Source: Spirochaetia bacterium
GTDB taxonomy: Bacteria > Spirochaetota > Spirochaetia > PWKH01
NCBI GenBank assembly: GCA_021736505.1
Contig: JAIPFU010000089.1
Span: 1-7,109 of the forward strand
Length of the DNA: 7,109 bases
Direction: 5' to 3'
Of this stretch, positions 1-5,825 are shown piece by piece. The notes under the pieces are model-generated. The model had not been told where the DNA came from, did not search any database, and saw only the letters and a list, made by a program, of their open reading frames with translations. A program made the translations under genes and the position numbers. Each line of letters starts with the position of its first letter. Within the stretch, counting starts at the first letter, position 1.

Positions 1-1936
1 AATTATTATTCTCCATACCGAGGCGCATGCTGAAAGCATAATAGTAGAAGCCGCCGCCCCTCGTAATTCGGCTGGAACCTTCGTGATCGGGATGCCAGTC
101 AAAACACCACTCAAAAACGTTTCCGCTCATATCATAGAGGCCTAATGCATTAGGACTCTTCTGCCCCACAGGGTGGGTACGTTCTCCGCTGTTCTCAATA
201 TACCAGGCAACAGCAGCAAGGGCATCGGCATCTTTATAATCTGCGGGGGCTCCGCTGGCATAATCACCGGGAGTCCAGTACAAGCCATCTTTTTGAATAG
301 GCTCATCCGCTAAGCTTCCGCTGTAGGTATTCCCCAGGTAGCGCGCAGCCAATGCCCATTCATCGCTTGTGGGCAGCCGGAAGCCGTCGGCATCTTCCTG
401 AACCGCATTGTCACAGGCGTCCTTCTCGTTTGAATCTCTGAGAATTTCACCATTGTAGGTGTAGACCGGCGTATAACCCTCTTTTTCACTCAGGGCATTC
501 AGCCAGACAATTGTATCCCTCCAGTTTATATAAGTTACTGGCTCGTTTTTAGCCTCCGACGGTTCTGTTTTATATCCTCCGTCATGTCCTTCTATTCCGG
601 TATTCACAAATCTATATCCGTTATCCCGAGCCCAAGTATAGACCTCATACCACAATTCATAGGTCACTTCGGTCTCAGCGATCCAAAATGATTCGCTGAT
701 TTCGGCTTCCCCGCTGTCATCGGCACCCGTTGGTGTCACTGCCGCCGGGGCAAGACGCATGGTGAAAACTGCATCACCTGTTCTCATATCCTTGCTTTTT
801 ATGCTGATTTCTACGGGAACCTCTGCAGGAGCCTCTTCTTCAACGATTTCTGGTTCGGGCTTAGGTTCAGCAGCCGGTTTCAGCTCCGGTTCTGCTTCAG
901 CTTCTGGTTCCGTTTTAGTCTCGGGTTCAGGCTGGGGTTCGGGTTCCGGTTCTGCTTCCTTTGCTTCTCCGGGGGCCAGTTCAGGTTCAGCAGGTTTCTC
1001 AGCGGCTTCTGGGATTTCTTCAGCCTCCGGTATCTCTTCTACTTCAGGAACCTCTTCCACTTCTGGAGCCTCTTTCACTTCAGGAACCTCTTCCACTTCA
1101 GGAACCTCTTCCACTTCTGGAGCCTCTTTCACTTCAGGAGCTTCTTCTACTTCAGGAGCCTCTTTCACTTCAGGAACCTCTTCCACTTCAGGAACCTCTT
1201 CCACTTCTGGAGCCTCTTTCACTTCAGGAGCTTCTTCTACTTCAGGAGCTTCTTCTACTTCAGGAGCTTCTTCCACTTCAGGAACTTCTTTCACTTCAGG
1301 AGCTTCTTCCACTTCTGGAGCCTCTTCCACTTCAGGAACTTCTTCTACTTCTGGAACCTCTTCCACTTCTGGAACTTCTTCTACTTCTGGAACCTCTTCC
1401 ACTTCTGGAACTTTTTCTACTTCAGGAACTTCTTCCACCTCAGGAGCCTCTTCCACTTCTGGAGCCTCTACTTCCTCGGGAGCGGGCTCTTTCTCGGGAG
1501 CCTTTTTGGCCGCCAAGACATCTTCTAGTTCATCAAGGCGCTGATCCAGCCTGCCTGTTAAGACTTCCTGACTCTCCTGCAGTTCATCAATATCCTTTTT
1601 AATAGTATCCGTTTCAGAACGTAAACCCTGCTGTCCTTTACCCTGCTCATCAAGTTTTTCTTCCATAAGCAGCAGCTTCTGCTCAAGTTCAGCACGCTCC
1701 TCATCAGCCTCCTGAATGTCCTGCTCCAGTCGAACTACCTCCGATTCAAGGCTTTCAAGATACTCGGAAAGCTCTTCGCTGCGTTCAGCAGAACTCTCTT
1801 CTATCGCACCCAACCGCGATTCCAGTTCATCAGTCCCAACATATGCTTCTTCAGGCTGATGAGCACAACCTGAAACAATCAAGCCTATCAAAACGAGAAC
1901 AGCAGTTAACTGTAATCCCCTATTCTTACTTTTCAT
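1..1936 (-). CDS. Lipoprotein with coiled coil, PEVEE repeat stalk and SUMF1/FGE-like domain (3' end cut by window edge)
   Basis: The frame is open from an ATG at 1936 to the left edge (645 codons, no stop). An AGGGAG ribosome binding site lies 7 nt upstream (1944-1949). Residues 1-24 form a lipoprotein signal with lipobox VSGC, so C24 should be lipidated after cleavage. Residues about 30-145 are charged and heptad-like (ELESRLGAIEE, RLEQDIQEADEE), a likely coiled coil. Residues 159-302 are 24 PEV-type hexapeptides, followed by a Pro/Glu-rich linker to about 385. From about 395 to the edge is a SUMF1/FGE-like domain: FWIAETEVT (417-425), GFRLPTSDEW (518-527), GNVFEWCFDW (605-614) and RGGG (626-629). 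Probably only the last 10-25 residues are missing. Family members include formylglycine-generating enzymes and non-enzymatic relatives. I cannot say this one is catalytic. A surface or periplasmic role on a long acidic stalk is inferred. Confidence 0.9.
   Translation of the reverse strand, partial: MKSKNRGLQLTAVLVLIGLIVSGCAHQPEEAYVGTDELESRLGAIEESSAERSEELSEYLESLESEVVRLEQDIQEADEERAELEQKLLLMEEKLDEQGKGQQGLRSETDTIKKDIDELQESQEVLTGRLDQRLDELEDVLAAKKAPEKEPAPEEVEAPEVEEAPEVEEVPEVEKVPEVEEVPEVEEVPEVEEVPEVEEVPEVEEAPEVEEAPEVKEVPEVEEAPEVEEAPEVEEAPEVKEAPEVEEVPEVEEVPEVKEAPEVEEAPEVKEAPEVEEVPEVEEVPEVKEAPEVEEVPEVEEIPEAEEIPEAAEKPAEPELAPGEAKEAEPEPEPQPEPETKTEPEAEAEPELKPAAEPKPEPEIVEEEAPAEVPVEISIKSKDMRTGDAVFTMRLAPAAVTPTGADDSGEAEISESFWIAETEVTYELWYEVYTWARDNGYRFVNTGIEGHDGGYKTEPSEAKNEPVTYINWRDTIVWLNALSEKEGYTPVYTYNGEILRDSNEKDACDNAVQEDADGFRLPTSDEWALAARYLGNTYSGSLADEPIQKDGLYWTPGDYASGAPADYKDADALAAVAWYIENSGERTHPVGQKSPNALGLYDMSGNVFEWCFDWHPDHEGSSRITRGGGFYYYAFSMRLGMENNN
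1031..1462 (-). repeat. 24 tandem 18-bp units encoding PEV[E/K][E/K][V/A/I]
   Basis: Read on the minus strand from 1462, 24 uninterrupted 18-bp units encode P-E-V-[EK]-[EK]-[VAI]. A 25th, diverged unit (PEAEEI) lies at 1013-1030. Codon usage varies between units (gtg/gta, gaa/gag, cct/cca), so the array is not freshly expanded. Most units are PEVEEV or PEVEEA. Lysine replaces the first of the two variable Glu residues in five units, and the second in one (PEVEKV). The array is in frame with the lipoprotein and should form an extended, acidic, proline-kinked rod or a disordered stalk of 144 residues. Confidence 0.95.
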
Positions 1937-1957
1937 TTTTATTCTCCCTCTTCATGA

Positions 1958-1981
1958 CTATGCAGCTGCATAGAAACTATA
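1958..1981 (-). promoter_or_regulatory. Possible lipoprotein promoter -10 with 16-bp palindrome
   Basis: CTATGCAGCTGCATAG (1958-1973) is a perfect 16-bp palindrome lying 21 bp upstream of the lipoprotein start codon. Read on the minus strand, a TATAGT hexamer (1976-1981) sits two bases before it. A transcript using that -10 would start inside the palindrome, as expected of an operator overlapping +1. No good -35 is visible at 16-18 bp, so the promoter call is weak. The palindrome itself is certain. As RNA it could instead form a 6-bp stem with an AGCT loop in the leader. Confidence 0.35.
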
Positions 1982-2184
1982 CCGATTATCATGATACATA
2001 TATGATGTGATGACACTCTTTTAACAAACATTCACAGCTATTGTATCACAAAAAAAAATATGAGCAAATTTATAGACAGGCTTCCAGAAAGAAAATATCT
2101 CCGGCACAAAGCTTACCACTGCTACACAAAATAGTTCCCCCCTTACAGCTTCAGTAAGATTCATCCCCGATTTTCCCTAGACGC

Positions 2185-2212
2185 TTATGTAAAATCTTTT
2201 TACCTTTAAAAT
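2185..2212 (+). promoter_or_regulatory. Possible htrA promoter with overlapping inverted repeat
   Basis: A TAAAAT hexamer (2207-2212) lies 27 bp before the htrA start, with a poor TTATGT (2185-2190) 16 bp upstream of it. Overlapping this is GTAAAA-tct-TTTTAC (2189-2203), an exact 6-bp inverted repeat that could be an operator. I see no clear extracytoplasmic sigma factor (GGAAC-like) or heat-shock element. The call rests on position and base composition. Confidence 0.25.
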
Positions 2213-2239
2213 AAAGACCAATTTTGTTGTGAGGTTTGT

Positions 2240-3841
2240 ATGAATATAAAATTAAAAGGTACTATGAAATCATTCTTACTCGTAACAAGCGGCATAGCTG
2301 TCGGGTTGCTGACTGCTATATTCCTTTTCAATCCAATCAGTGACGTTACCGCTGACGAAGAGGCCGAACAGACAGTTCAGTCGGCACAGGTGAATACAGA
2401 AACTCAAGGAATCCCCATCTCCAACGAACGGAATGTGCAAGCAGAACCTGCACTTCTTTCAGGACAGCGGGAAAATGGGGAGATGCAGGGTGATACTCAG
2501 AAACAAATTATTGAAGGAAAAGAGTTTCAGCTTCAGGAAAGTTTTAATCAGGTAGCTCAAAAGGTTCTCCCCTCGGTTGTTGAATTGCGAGTGACCTCAA
2601 CCGTGAAGCAGAACGTACCACGGACAAATGATATCTTTCCCTGGTTCTTCGGAGTCCCGGAAGAAGAGGCCCCAAGCCGGGAATTTGAAACTCAGTCTCT
2701 CGGTTCCGGTGTAATTTTCCGTAAAGAGGGAGATACCTATTATGTCCTTACCAATAATCATGTGACCGGCGAGGCTGATGCAATTGAAATAGTCCTCAAT
2801 GATTCAAGCACCTTCTCAGCAGAAATTATCGGAGGTGATGAAAGAAGGGATCTGGCAGTTGTCTCCTTCTCTTCTGATAAGAAGCTGCCGACCGCTGCCC
2901 TTGGAGATTCCGATACTCTGCAGGTTGGAGATTGGGTTCTGGCTATGGGAAGTCCCTATGGATATATATCTAGTGTTACTTCAGGAATTGTCAGTGCCCT
3001 CGGCAGGTCAGGACAGCAGATCAACAACATAAATGATTTCATTCAGACAGATGCTGCCATAAACCAGGGGAATTCCGGCGGACCCCTTGTCAATCTGAAC
3101 GGTGAAGTAATAGGTATAAACACCTGGATTGCCGCACCTTCCGGAGGGAATATCGGCTTAGGCTTTGCAATCCCCATAAACAATGTAAAAAGCGCGGCGG
3201 CAGAATTAATCGAATTCGGATCAGTTGAAGACGGATGGCTGGGGGTATCAATGAACTCCCTGAGCAATATGCCGGAATCTTTCAGTCAAGCATTTGATAT
3301 TGAAGACGGTATAGTTGTTATGAATATTTTTTCTGATTCTCCTGCCTATAAAGGCGGGATACGAGCGGGAGATGTAATCACAAAATTTGACGGCACGAAA
3401 GTGAATACAAGTGAAGCTTTTTCCCGCCTAATAAGTGACGCTGACATAAGAAAGGAGCATACGGTATCTGTCAATCGCTTTGGGAAATCTTTGACGTTTT
3501 CCATCAATTTAGCTGTAAGAAAATCTGAAATAGATATAAGCCAGCAAAATGATCAGCTTTGGCCGGGTGTACTGCCTATGGCGATTACCGACGATTTGCG
3601 GAAAGAGTTAAATCTGTCGAAAAACCAGAAAGGGGCAGCTGTTTACTTTATGGCAAATTCTGAAAATACGAAATTGTATACAGCCGGCCTGCGGAATCTC
3701 GATGTCATCACCAAAATAAATGATACGCGTATTGAATCTATAGAGGACTTTTATACAGCCTTGAATGATGAAGATGTCTCCAGGTTCAATATTGAATTCC
3801 TCCGAAACGGCTATGAATACTATATCGGTGTTAAACGATAG
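2240..3841 (+). CDS. htrA: DegP/HtrA (Do-family) serine endoprotease, two PDZ domains
   Basis: The gene encodes a 533-residue ATP-independent envelope protease/chaperone that degrades or refolds damaged exported proteins. Residues 11-30 are a hydrophobic segment after a basic start. A VTA|DE site at 36-40 could allow signal peptidase cleavage, otherwise it is a membrane anchor. A Gln/Glu-rich linker follows to about 100. The trypsin-like domain (about 100-315) has the full triad: H174 (TNNHVT), D204 (RRDLAVV) and S279 in GNSGGP. PDZ1 (about 332-426) opens with GWLGVSM and contains AGDVI. PDZ2 (about 440-533) has AGLRNLDVI, with Asn-Leu where Gly is usual. Two PDZ domains fit DegP/DegQ/MucD rather than one-PDZ DegS. 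The start is supported by GAGG (2231-2234) 5 nt upstream; a second Met at codon 9 is less well placed. It is transcribed alone and ends in a terminator. Family assignment is firm; substrates are unknown. Confidence 0.96.
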   Translation: MNIKLKGTMKSFLLVTSGIAVGLLTAIFLFNPISDVTADEEAEQTVQSAQVNTETQGIPISNERNVQAEPALLSGQRENGEMQGDTQKQIIEGKEFQLQESFNQVAQKVLPSVVELRVTSTVKQNVPRTNDIFPWFFGVPEEEAPSREFETQSLGSGVIFRKEGDTYYVLTNNHVTGEADAIEIVLNDSSTFSAEIIGGDERRDLAVVSFSSDKKLPTAALGDSDTLQVGDWVLAMGSPYGYISSVTSGIVSALGRSGQQINNINDFIQTDAAINQGNSGGPLVNLNGEVIGINTWIAAPSGGNIGLGFAIPINNVKSAAAELIEFGSVEDGWLGVSMNSLSNMPESFSQAFDIEDGIVVMNIFSDSPAYKGGIRAGDVITKFDGTKVNTSEAFSRLISDADIRKEHTVSVNRFGKSLTFSINLAVRKSEIDISQQNDQLWPGVLPMAITDDLRKELNLSKNQKGAAVYFMANSENTKLYTAGLRNLDVITKINDTRIESIEDFYTALNDEDVSRFNIEFLRNGYEYYIGVKR

Positions 3842-3890
3842 AATAACGATAGGTATACCATGCGTATCGTAAGAAATTTCAGTTGATGAG

Positions 3891-3931
3891 AATCCCTCCG
3901 GAGCTGTAAAATCTCCTGGGGGGATTTTTTT
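3891..3931 (+). terminator. Rho-independent terminator of htrA
   Basis: AATCCCTCC (3891-3899) pairs with GGGGGGATT (3918-3926) through nine positions including one G-T wobble. Inside it GGAG (3900-3903) pairs with CTCC (3913-3916), with one bulged T, closing a 9-nt loop. A run of seven T (3925-3931) follows. It begins 50 bp past the htrA stop and should insulate the downstream genes. Confidence 0.9.
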
Positions 3932-3988
3932 GCCGCTGTCCTTCACTTTCTTTCAACATCTTTACTCAACAGGCTGCCTCATCTGACT

Positions 3989-4048
3989 TTCAAGGCTCAG
4001 CTTTTCAAGGCTCAGCTTTTCAGGGCTTAGTCTTTCATGGCTTAGCCG
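3989..4048. repeat. Four tandem 15-bp units in intergenic DNA
   Basis: Units are TTCAAGGCTCAGCTT (3989-4003), the same again (4004-4018), TTCAGGGCTTAGTCT (4019-4033) and TTCATGGCTTAGCCG (4034-4048). The first two are identical and the others diverge progressively. The length is a multiple of three, but stops interrupt reading frames and no start with a ribosome binding site is present, so it is unlikely to be coding. Confidence 0.9.
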
Positions 4049-4161
4049 TAAAAAAAATTTCGCGTGAACACTCTGCAAAACACGTTTTCCTTTAAAAAAA
4101 CGGCTTGTCTGAGAAAAATACCAAATAGTATCAGTGCAATTGCTTTACATAATCTACAAAT

Positions 4162-4189
4162 TTGATACAGTAGTAATTGGGAATAGAAA
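4162..4189 (+). promoter_or_regulatory. Candidate ferredoxin promoter
   Basis: TTGATA (4162-4167, five of six matches to TTGACA) is followed after 16 bp by TAGAAA (4184-4189), about 90 bp upstream of the ferredoxin start. The preceding terminator means a promoter is needed in this interval, but other -10-like hexamers (for example TATACA at 4194-4199) are possible. Confidence 0.35.
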
Positions 4190-4241
4190 TTTCTATACAT
4201 CGTGCTTCTTTTAGATATCCTCATAGATACATAATGAGATA

Positions 4242-4272
4242 GTCTGTATTACAGACAATTACAGACAGGAGG
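4242..4272 (+). promoter_or_regulatory. Inverted repeat, 10-bp direct repeat and SD site before ferredoxin
   Basis: GTCTGTA-T-TACAGAC (4242-4256) is an exact 7-bp inverted repeat with a one-base spacer. It overlaps two adjacent exact copies of ATTACAGACA (4248-4257, 4258-4267). The second copy runs straight into the AGGAGG Shine-Dalgarno (4267-4272), 8 nt before the ATG. The SD is certain. The repeats may be an operator or an RNA-level control site. The spacing does not match the CTGT-N8-ACAG LexA box. Confidence 0.6.
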
Positions 4273-4280
4273 TATTTACT

Positions 4281-4508
4281 ATGGCTGACAAAAGCGACAA
4301 GAATGAAAACAATGTGGAAGGGAAATTCTACGTAGACAACACCTGCACCAGCTGCGGACTCTGCACAGACACAGCTCCTGAATTCTTCGACACTGATGAC
4401 GATGATCTGGCATATGTTAAGAAACAGCCCACGGACCAGGAGGGTGAAGAACTCTGTCAGGAAGCACTGGACAGCTGTCCAGTTGAAGCTATTGGTGACG
4501 ACGGCTGA
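4281..4508 (+). CDS. Small acidic [4Fe-4S]-type ferredoxin
   Basis: This is a 75-residue soluble electron carrier. Cluster ligands are C22-x2-C25-x2-C28 near the N-terminus and C66-P67 near the C-terminus (SCPVEAI). This is the single-cluster arrangement of Thermotoga/Pyrococcus-type ferredoxins, and the length suits it. An extra cysteine, C59, lies seven residues before the last ligand. Thermotoga-type proteins have a structural disulfide near here, but the expected partner after the CxxCxxC motif is A32, so C59 is probably free. Residues 37-42 are strongly acidic (DTDDDD). The start is fixed by AGGAGG 8 nt upstream. It has no obvious redox partner gene beside it, and the cyclase downstream is probably separately expressed. 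Family is confident; partner and pathway are unknown. Confidence 0.93.
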   Translation: MADKSDKNENNVEGKFYVDNTCTSCGLCTDTAPEFFDTDDDDLAYVKKQPTDQEGEELCQEALDSCPVEAIGDDG

Positions 4509-4539
4509 AACAAGAGCAGCATTAGTTAACGTAATACCG

Positions 4540-4568
4540 TTGATAAAAGCACAGTAAAACGGCATGAT
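4540..4568 (+). promoter_or_regulatory. Possible promoter giving a leaderless diguanylate cyclase transcript
   Basis: TTGATA (4540-4545) and CATGAT (4563-4568) are 17 bp apart in the 65-bp gap after the ferredoxin gene. A start about 7 bp past the -10 would fall on the ATG at 4574. No Shine-Dalgarno precedes that ATG, which fits a leaderless message but could equally mean weak translation from ferredoxin read-through. There is no U-tract terminator in the gap. Confidence 0.25.
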
Positions 4569-4573
4569 ACTGT

Positions 4574-5710
4574 ATGGGGAAATTACATTCATATATTAGT
4601 CACTCAATTGATAACTCAGGGGACTATTCAGATTCGCTTAAACGCAGATCACGCCTTTTAGCCTGGCTGCTTCTTTTCTCTTTTATACTCACCGTCGCGG
4701 CATTAGTGCTTGTGATCATAGTCAATCCCGAAAACAGCCTCCGCCGCAGCAGATATACCTGGCTGATTTTATTTCTGATCACTGTTATCATCGGTGCCTG
4801 GTTCGCAAACCGTTCCGGACATTATTACATCGCCTCAGTACTGACGATAGGATTTGCTTTTCTCGGTCCCTGGGGTTCTCTGCTCTTGGATCCCGTCATC
4901 CTTCAAGGTGATTTTGTACCACTGACATATACGAGCATCTCTGTACTGCTGTCCAGCATACTTCTTCCGTTGGCAGTACCCATTATCCTGGCAGTAGTTC
5001 AGTTTTCCGGTCTCGTTTATATATCAGTAGTAAGCAATACGCAGGAACTGATAAACTGGCCGAGCTTACTCGCCTTCTTCGTTTTCATTTCAGCCCTCAG
5101 TATCATTGTCAACTTTATGACCCGACGGGATGTCAATCAAATTGACCAGCAGAAACGCCAGCTCATTAATGTGGCGGCGCAGTTGAAGGAACAGACAATT
5201 CGTGATCCCCTGACAAAGCTCTTTAACCGCCGGTACATGGAAGTAACCCTGGAACATGAAATTCAGCGTGCCAGAAACTATCAGATCCCCATCGGTATTA
5301 TCATGATGGATATTGACAGATTCAAGGAGTTTAATGACTCAAAAGGGCATACAGCTGGGGATACACTGTTAAAGGAATTGGGGAAATTTCTGCTTTCCCA
5401 AATCAGAATTTCTGATGTCATTTGCCGCTACGGCGGGGATGAATTTGTCCTCATCCTGCCCGGTATATCGGAAGAGGATGCATACATTCAGGCCGAAAAG
5501 ATACGCATGAATGTCAAGAAGCTGCATGTTGAAGATACGGAGCAGGAGCAGAACAATGAGCAGGAACTTAGAAACATAACGCTTTCTCTAGGTGTTGCGG
5601 TTTTTCCGCAGCACAGCTCTGATGAAAATGAAATCGTAAAATTGGCGGACAATGCCCTTTATCAGGCAAAAGAGCAAGGACGCGACCGCGTTGTTTCCGC
5701 AGGAGATTGA
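4574..5710 (+). CDS. Membrane-bound diguanylate cyclase (GGDEF, I-site intact)
   Basis: This 378-residue protein is predicted to make c-di-GMP from two GTP at the inner membrane face. Residues 28-182 hold about six hydrophobic helices (28-50, 62-79, 85-105, 117-135, 136-155, 163-182). I do not recognise this as a named sensor domain. A short helical linker (about 185-208) leads into the GGDEF domain: DPLTKLFNRR (211-220), metal/substrate region MDIDRFKEFND (245-255) with D246, GHTAGD (258-263), and YGGDEF with the signature at 287-291. R278 and D281 form the RxxD inhibitory site five residues before it, so product inhibition is likely. No EAL or HD-GYP domain follows. An in-frame stop at 4565 forces the start at or after 4574, yet no clear ribosome binding site is seen. 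It follows ferredoxin by 65 bp and converges on the next gene pair. Confidence 0.95.
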   Translation: MGKLHSYISHSIDNSGDYSDSLKRRSRLLAWLLLFSFILTVAALVLVIIVNPENSLRRSRYTWLILFLITVIIGAWFANRSGHYYIASVLTIGFAFLGPWGSLLLDPVILQGDFVPLTYTSISVLLSSILLPLAVPIILAVVQFSGLVYISVVSNTQELINWPSLLAFFVFISALSIIVNFMTRRDVNQIDQQKRQLINVAAQLKEQTIRDPLTKLFNRRYMEVTLEHEIQRARNYQIPIGIIMMDIDRFKEFNDSKGHTAGDTLLKELGKFLLSQIRISDVICRYGGDEFVLILPGISEEDAYIQAEKIRMNVKKLHVEDTEQEQNNEQELRNITLSLGVAVFPQHSSDENEIVKLADNALYQAKEQGRDRVVSAGD

Positions 5711-5741
5711 TACGCCGAAACTGCAAGCCGAGGCAGCTTCA

Positions 5742-5797
5742 ATTTTATGCGAGCCATTTTATGCAAACTATTTCATGCAAATTATTTCATGTAAGCT
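5742..5797. repeat. Four tandem 14-bp units between convergent genes
   Basis: Units are ATTTTATGCGAGCC (5742-5755), ATTTTATGCAAACT (5756-5769), ATTTCATGCAAATT (5770-5783) and ATTTCATGTAAGCT (5784-5797). The shared core is ATTT(T/C)ATG. The length is not a multiple of three, and the array lies in the 115-bp convergent gap, so it is not coding. The last unit runs into the adjoining hairpin. Confidence 0.88.
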
Positions 5798-5819
5798 GGC
5801 ACAAAACTTTGTGACAGCT
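5794..5819. terminator. Hairpin between convergent genes, possible bidirectional terminator
   Basis: AGCTGGCACAAA (5794-5805) and TTTGTGACAGCT (5808-5819) are inverted 12-mers with one mismatch and a 2-nt centre. It sits where two convergent transcripts meet, 84 bp past the cyclase stop and 6 bp past the stop of the minus-strand gene. Neither side has a clean T-run, so it may be a factor-dependent stop or a 3'-end stabilising hairpin. Confidence 0.5.
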
Positions 5820-5825
5820 GCTATA

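Larger units (their letters stand above)
1937..2239. other. Divergent intergenic region between lipoprotein and htrA
   Basis: These 303 bp separate two divergent starts, so both promoters should lie here. Visible elements are the lipoprotein's AGGGAG site (1944-1949), a perfect palindrome (1958-1973), a small TTGT-ATC-ACAA inverted repeat (2041-2051), an A-tract (about 2050-2058), an inverted repeat GTAAAA-tct-TTTTAC (2189-2203), and the htrA GAGG site (2231-2234). I see no credible small gene and no intrinsic terminator. Confidence 0.7.
3842..4280. other. 439-bp intergenic region between htrA and ferredoxin gene
   Basis: No credible gene is seen on either strand; the short open frames lack ribosome binding sites and overlap repeats. 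Just after the htrA stop is a small inverted repeat ACGATA...TATCGT (3846-3851/3865-3870) enclosing the palindrome GGTATACC. It is followed by the terminator (3891-3931), a 15-bp tandem array (3989-4048), an AT-rich stretch with A-tracts (4050-4100), a possible promoter (4162-4189) and the repeat cluster at the ferredoxin ribosome binding site (4242-4272). Confidence 0.75.

Noticed and set aside
759..1544. Long plus-strand open frame with a signal-peptide-like start and STSGAS/STSGTS repeats
   Set aside because: It is the antisense shadow of the PEVEE array: the 18-bp repeat has no stop in this frame. It lacks a ribosome binding site, and the minus-strand reading has lipobox, SD and recognisable domains.
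961..1602. Second plus-strand open frame of Leu/Gln/Pro-rich repeats (LLLQEPLPLQE type)
   Set aside because: Another frame of the same repeat DNA, with no SD and no domain sense.
3608..3946. 112-codon minus-strand open frame over the htrA 3' end and terminator
   Set aside because: It overlaps a well-supported PDZ domain and the terminator, with no SD and no recognisable motif.
3989..4048. CRISPR array
   Set aside because: The units are directly tandem with no spacers and only 15 bp long, and no cas genes are nearby.
4042..4224. 60-codon minus-strand open frame in the htrA-ferredoxin gap
   Set aside because: No ribosome binding site, a composition typical of AT-rich non-coding DNA, and its end falls inside the 15-bp repeat.
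4244..4256. Possible LexA (SOS) box near the ferredoxin start
   Set aside because: The half-sites CTGT and ACAG are separated by 3 bp, not the 8 bp of the enterobacterial box, and the gene is not a damage-response gene.
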